Of a stretch of DNA of 16,275 bases, positions 14,756 through 16,275 are shown one piece after another (the first letter of the stretch is position 1; the number at the start of each line of letters is the position of its first letter). The DNA is from JBJHAX01 sp050480705 (lineage in GTDB: Bacteria; Actinomycetota; Nitriliruptoria; Nitriliruptorales; Nitriliruptoraceae): the NCBI GenBank assembly GCA_050480705.1, contig JBJHAX010000048.1, forward strand, positions 1 through 16,275, written 5' to 3'. Under the pieces are notes generated by a model. It worked only from the letters and a program-made list of their open reading frames with translations. It was not told where the DNA came from and did no database searches. The position numbers and the translations under genes are program-made.

Positions 14756-15817
14756 ATGGGCCGGCTGCTGCACGCCACGGTCGGGTCGGTCGATCTCCCA
14801 GGGCAGGTTCACGGCCGCACCCTGGCGGAGCTCGTCCGGCCGACCGACGGCGTGTCGCGGCTGCTTTCGGCCACACCGACTGGCTGGGATGCTGCGTTCG
14901 AGTCGCGCTCGCAGGCGCAGATGGACGCCTGGTTCGCAGCGAACACCGGCTACCAGTCGGGCGGGTTCCCTGGAGGTTCGCTAACCAACCTCGGTGGCAT
15001 CCAGACGGTGACCCCGCAGTGGCTGTCTGCAAACCAGGACGGCAACCGGATCTACCAGTCGGGCGGCCGGTGGTTCATCGAACGCATCCAGTGCAGCGGG
15101 CTTCGTATCGCCGCGTCGAACGTCACCGTCCGATGGTGCCATCTCGGGCCGACCGCGAACGTCGCGTCAGGATCCGGCGGCGACTACGGCATCACGATGT
15201 GGGGCACGACCGCCTTCGACTCGTCGGCCACCGGGGTGCTCATCGAGCACTGCACCATCGGGCGGGGCGGCCTGTCACCTTCGATCGGTCTGATGCTGCG
15301 GACCTTCGGGTCAGGTGGAGCTAGCGCCGTCCAGGTGCGCAACTGCCGGGTCCGCGACTTCCGGGTCGGGTTCCATCATCGCGAGAACACGACGGTCGAA
15401 TACTGCTACGTCACCAACCTCTACTACTTCTCGGACCGGCACGGCATCACCGGCCCTTCGCACAACACCTCGGGTTCGATCAACCCGCACGGGTCGAACA
15501 TCGTCATCCGGCGCAACAACTACGACGACGGCAACTCGTCGGCGCTGTCCGTTTACGCCAACCAGCCGATGTCGAACATCCTGATCGAGGAGAACCTGTG
15601 GAACACGCCGTCGGCCAACTACCTGCTGAACATCCCCGGCGATAAGCCTCACGTCGGCAGCATCTCCAACATGCGCATCCTCGGCAACCAGTTCGGGCGG
15701 AAATACAACTCGACTGGCGGCACCTCGGGCAACTACTCGGCCGCGCACAACAAGCACGGCAACGGCAACCAGTGGTCGGGCAACCAAGTGTTCCCGACCG
15801 GAGCGGCGGTGAGCTGA
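14756..15817 (+). CDS. Right-handed parallel beta-helix protein, probable tail spike/fibre
   Basis: A 353-residue protein; ATG 14756 follows the previous stop by one base. No clear ribosome binding site is seen, so coupling to the upstream gene is likely. After an N-terminal ~105-residue attachment region, the chain shows regular beta-helix coils: VTVRWC (123-128), VLIEHC (161-166), VQVRNC (192-197), TTVEYC (212-217), IVIRRN (249-254), ILIEEN (275-280), MRILGN (306-311). The last turn residue is Cys in the first coils and Asn in later ones, a stacked ladder typical of pectate-lyase-like folds. SDRHGITGPSHN (226-237) with H207, H208 and H245 makes a His-rich patch near mid-helix that could be a polysaccharide-cleaving or binding site. 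Likely role: surface-polysaccharide recognition or depolymerisation. The catalytic residues cannot be named. Confidence 0.82.
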   Translation: MGRLLHATVGSVDLPGQVHGRTLAELVRPTDGVSRLLSATPTGWDAAFESRSQAQMDAWFAANTGYQSGGFPGGSLTNLGGIQTVTPQWLSANQDGNRIYQSGGRWFIERIQCSGLRIAASNVTVRWCHLGPTANVASGSGGDYGITMWGTTAFDSSATGVLIEHCTIGRGGLSPSIGLMLRTFGSGGASAVQVRNCRVRDFRVGFHHRENTTVEYCYVTNLYYFSDRHGITGPSHNTSGSINPHGSNIVIRRNNYDDGNSSALSVYANQPMSNILIEENLWNTPSANYLLNIPGDKPHVGSISNMRILGNQFGRKYNSTGGTSGNYSAAHNKHGNGNQWSGNQVFPTGAAVS

Positions 15818-16275
15818 TGGATCTCGTGTTCGCAGACGACTGGGCGGGGGCGAACGGCAACCCGTGGAACTCGTCCCTGTGGACGGTCATCGACGCAGTC
15901 GGTACCAACACCTCCTACCTGCAGTCGGGGTGGGGGCGTATCGAGACGTCCGGCCAGGCGTGGCGCGTGATGCAGGCCGAGACCGCCGACAGCCTGGCCG
16001 ACTTCGAGGCGTTCTTCGTCGTTCGGCCTGTCACGGCCGCTGGCGTGTTGTGGGTTCTGCTCAGCACTACCGACGACGAAGTGAAGACCTCCGACGTCGG
16101 GTTCCTCGTCGCCCCCGGAGGGGACTACTACCTGGAACGTCTCGACGAGTCGCTGGTCTTCGATACGGGCAGCATCGGGTCGGACTGGACCGCATCTGGC
16201 TCCCCCGCCTTCGTCGTGCGCATCCTCCGCGAAGGCAACCGCGTGCGCATCAAGATGTGGCGCACCAACGCTTCC
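15817..16275 (+). CDS. Lectin-like (LamG/concanavalin-type) tail protein, 3' end missing
   Basis: ATG 15817 shares its A with the TGA of the beta-helix gene. The frame is then open for 153 codons to the right edge. The opening MDLVFADDWAGANGNPWNSS followed by LWTV, then IETSGQAWRVMQ, VLWVLLSTTDDE, DVGFLVAPGGDYYLERLDES and FVVRILREGNRVRIKMW, matches the strand pattern of the jelly-roll laminin-G/concanavalin-like domains often found in phage receptor-binding proteins ('D-F-x-GxxGxxWxxxxW'). Only a weak ribosome binding site is visible. It would be another part of the host-recognition module, downstream of the beta-helix protein. Total length and any C-terminal domains are unknown. Confidence 0.75.
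   Translation, partial: MDLVFADDWAGANGNPWNSSLWTVIDAVGTNTSYLQSGWGRIETSGQAWRVMQAETADSLADFEAFFVVRPVTAAGVLWVLLSTTDDEVKTSDVGFLVAPGGDYYLERLDESLVFDTGSIGSDWTASGSPAFVVRILREGNRVRIKMWRTNAS

Overview
This window looks like part of a tailed-phage genome (or a prophage or environmental viral contig). The DNA is strongly GC-rich, so long spurious open frames occur on both strands. Genes are packed end to end, with stop/start overlaps such as TGATG, ATGA and GTGA and good AGGAGG-type ribosome binding sites. The high GC, the G/C-ending codons, and a D-Ala-D-Ala-peptidase-like domain of a type common in actinobacterial proteins point to a high-GC actinobacterial host. That host assignment is inference. No integrase, tRNA, CRISPR array, insertion sequence or bacterial housekeeping gene is visible.

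Layout. The left edge (1-456) is a short leftward operon: the first codons of a small phage protein at the very edge, preceded by a 140-residue phage protein of unknown function. A divergent control region (457-587) follows, with three CGCAAC hexamers and two small hairpin-forming inverted repeats. From 588 everything runs rightward: a large terminase with an unusual zinc-finger plus helix-turn-helix N-terminus (588-2585), a 57-residue Cys/His protein (2582-2755), the probable portal (2752-4557), a NUMOD4/HNH endonuclease starting inside the portal 3' end (4544-5047), a 117-residue protein (5048-5401), and a 1462-residue probable virion protein (5402-9790). Then come a 423-residue protein with a peptidoglycan-binding-like segment (9792-11063), a two-domain peptidoglycan hydrolase (11063-12436), two unassigned soluble proteins of 314 and 269 residues (12440-13384, 13384-14193), a 171-residue beta-rich protein (14239-14754), a parallel beta-helix protein (14756-15817), and the start of a lectin-like protein cut by the right edge (15817-16275).

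How they fit together. Terminase and portal would package DNA. The 1462-residue protein and the four genes behind it look like a set of internal or ejected virion proteins that pass through the host wall, with the transglycosylase/peptidase protein opening the peptidoglycan. The last three genes look like a receptor-binding module. There is no recognisable tape measure, tail tube, sheath or baseplate gene, which fits a podovirus-like (short-tailed) particle better than a long-tailed one. No major capsid protein, scaffold/protease or separate small terminase is recognisable, although terminase and portal are present. That gap and the composite terminase are the most interesting points. The only non-coding stretch over about 50 bases is the divergent region at 457-587.
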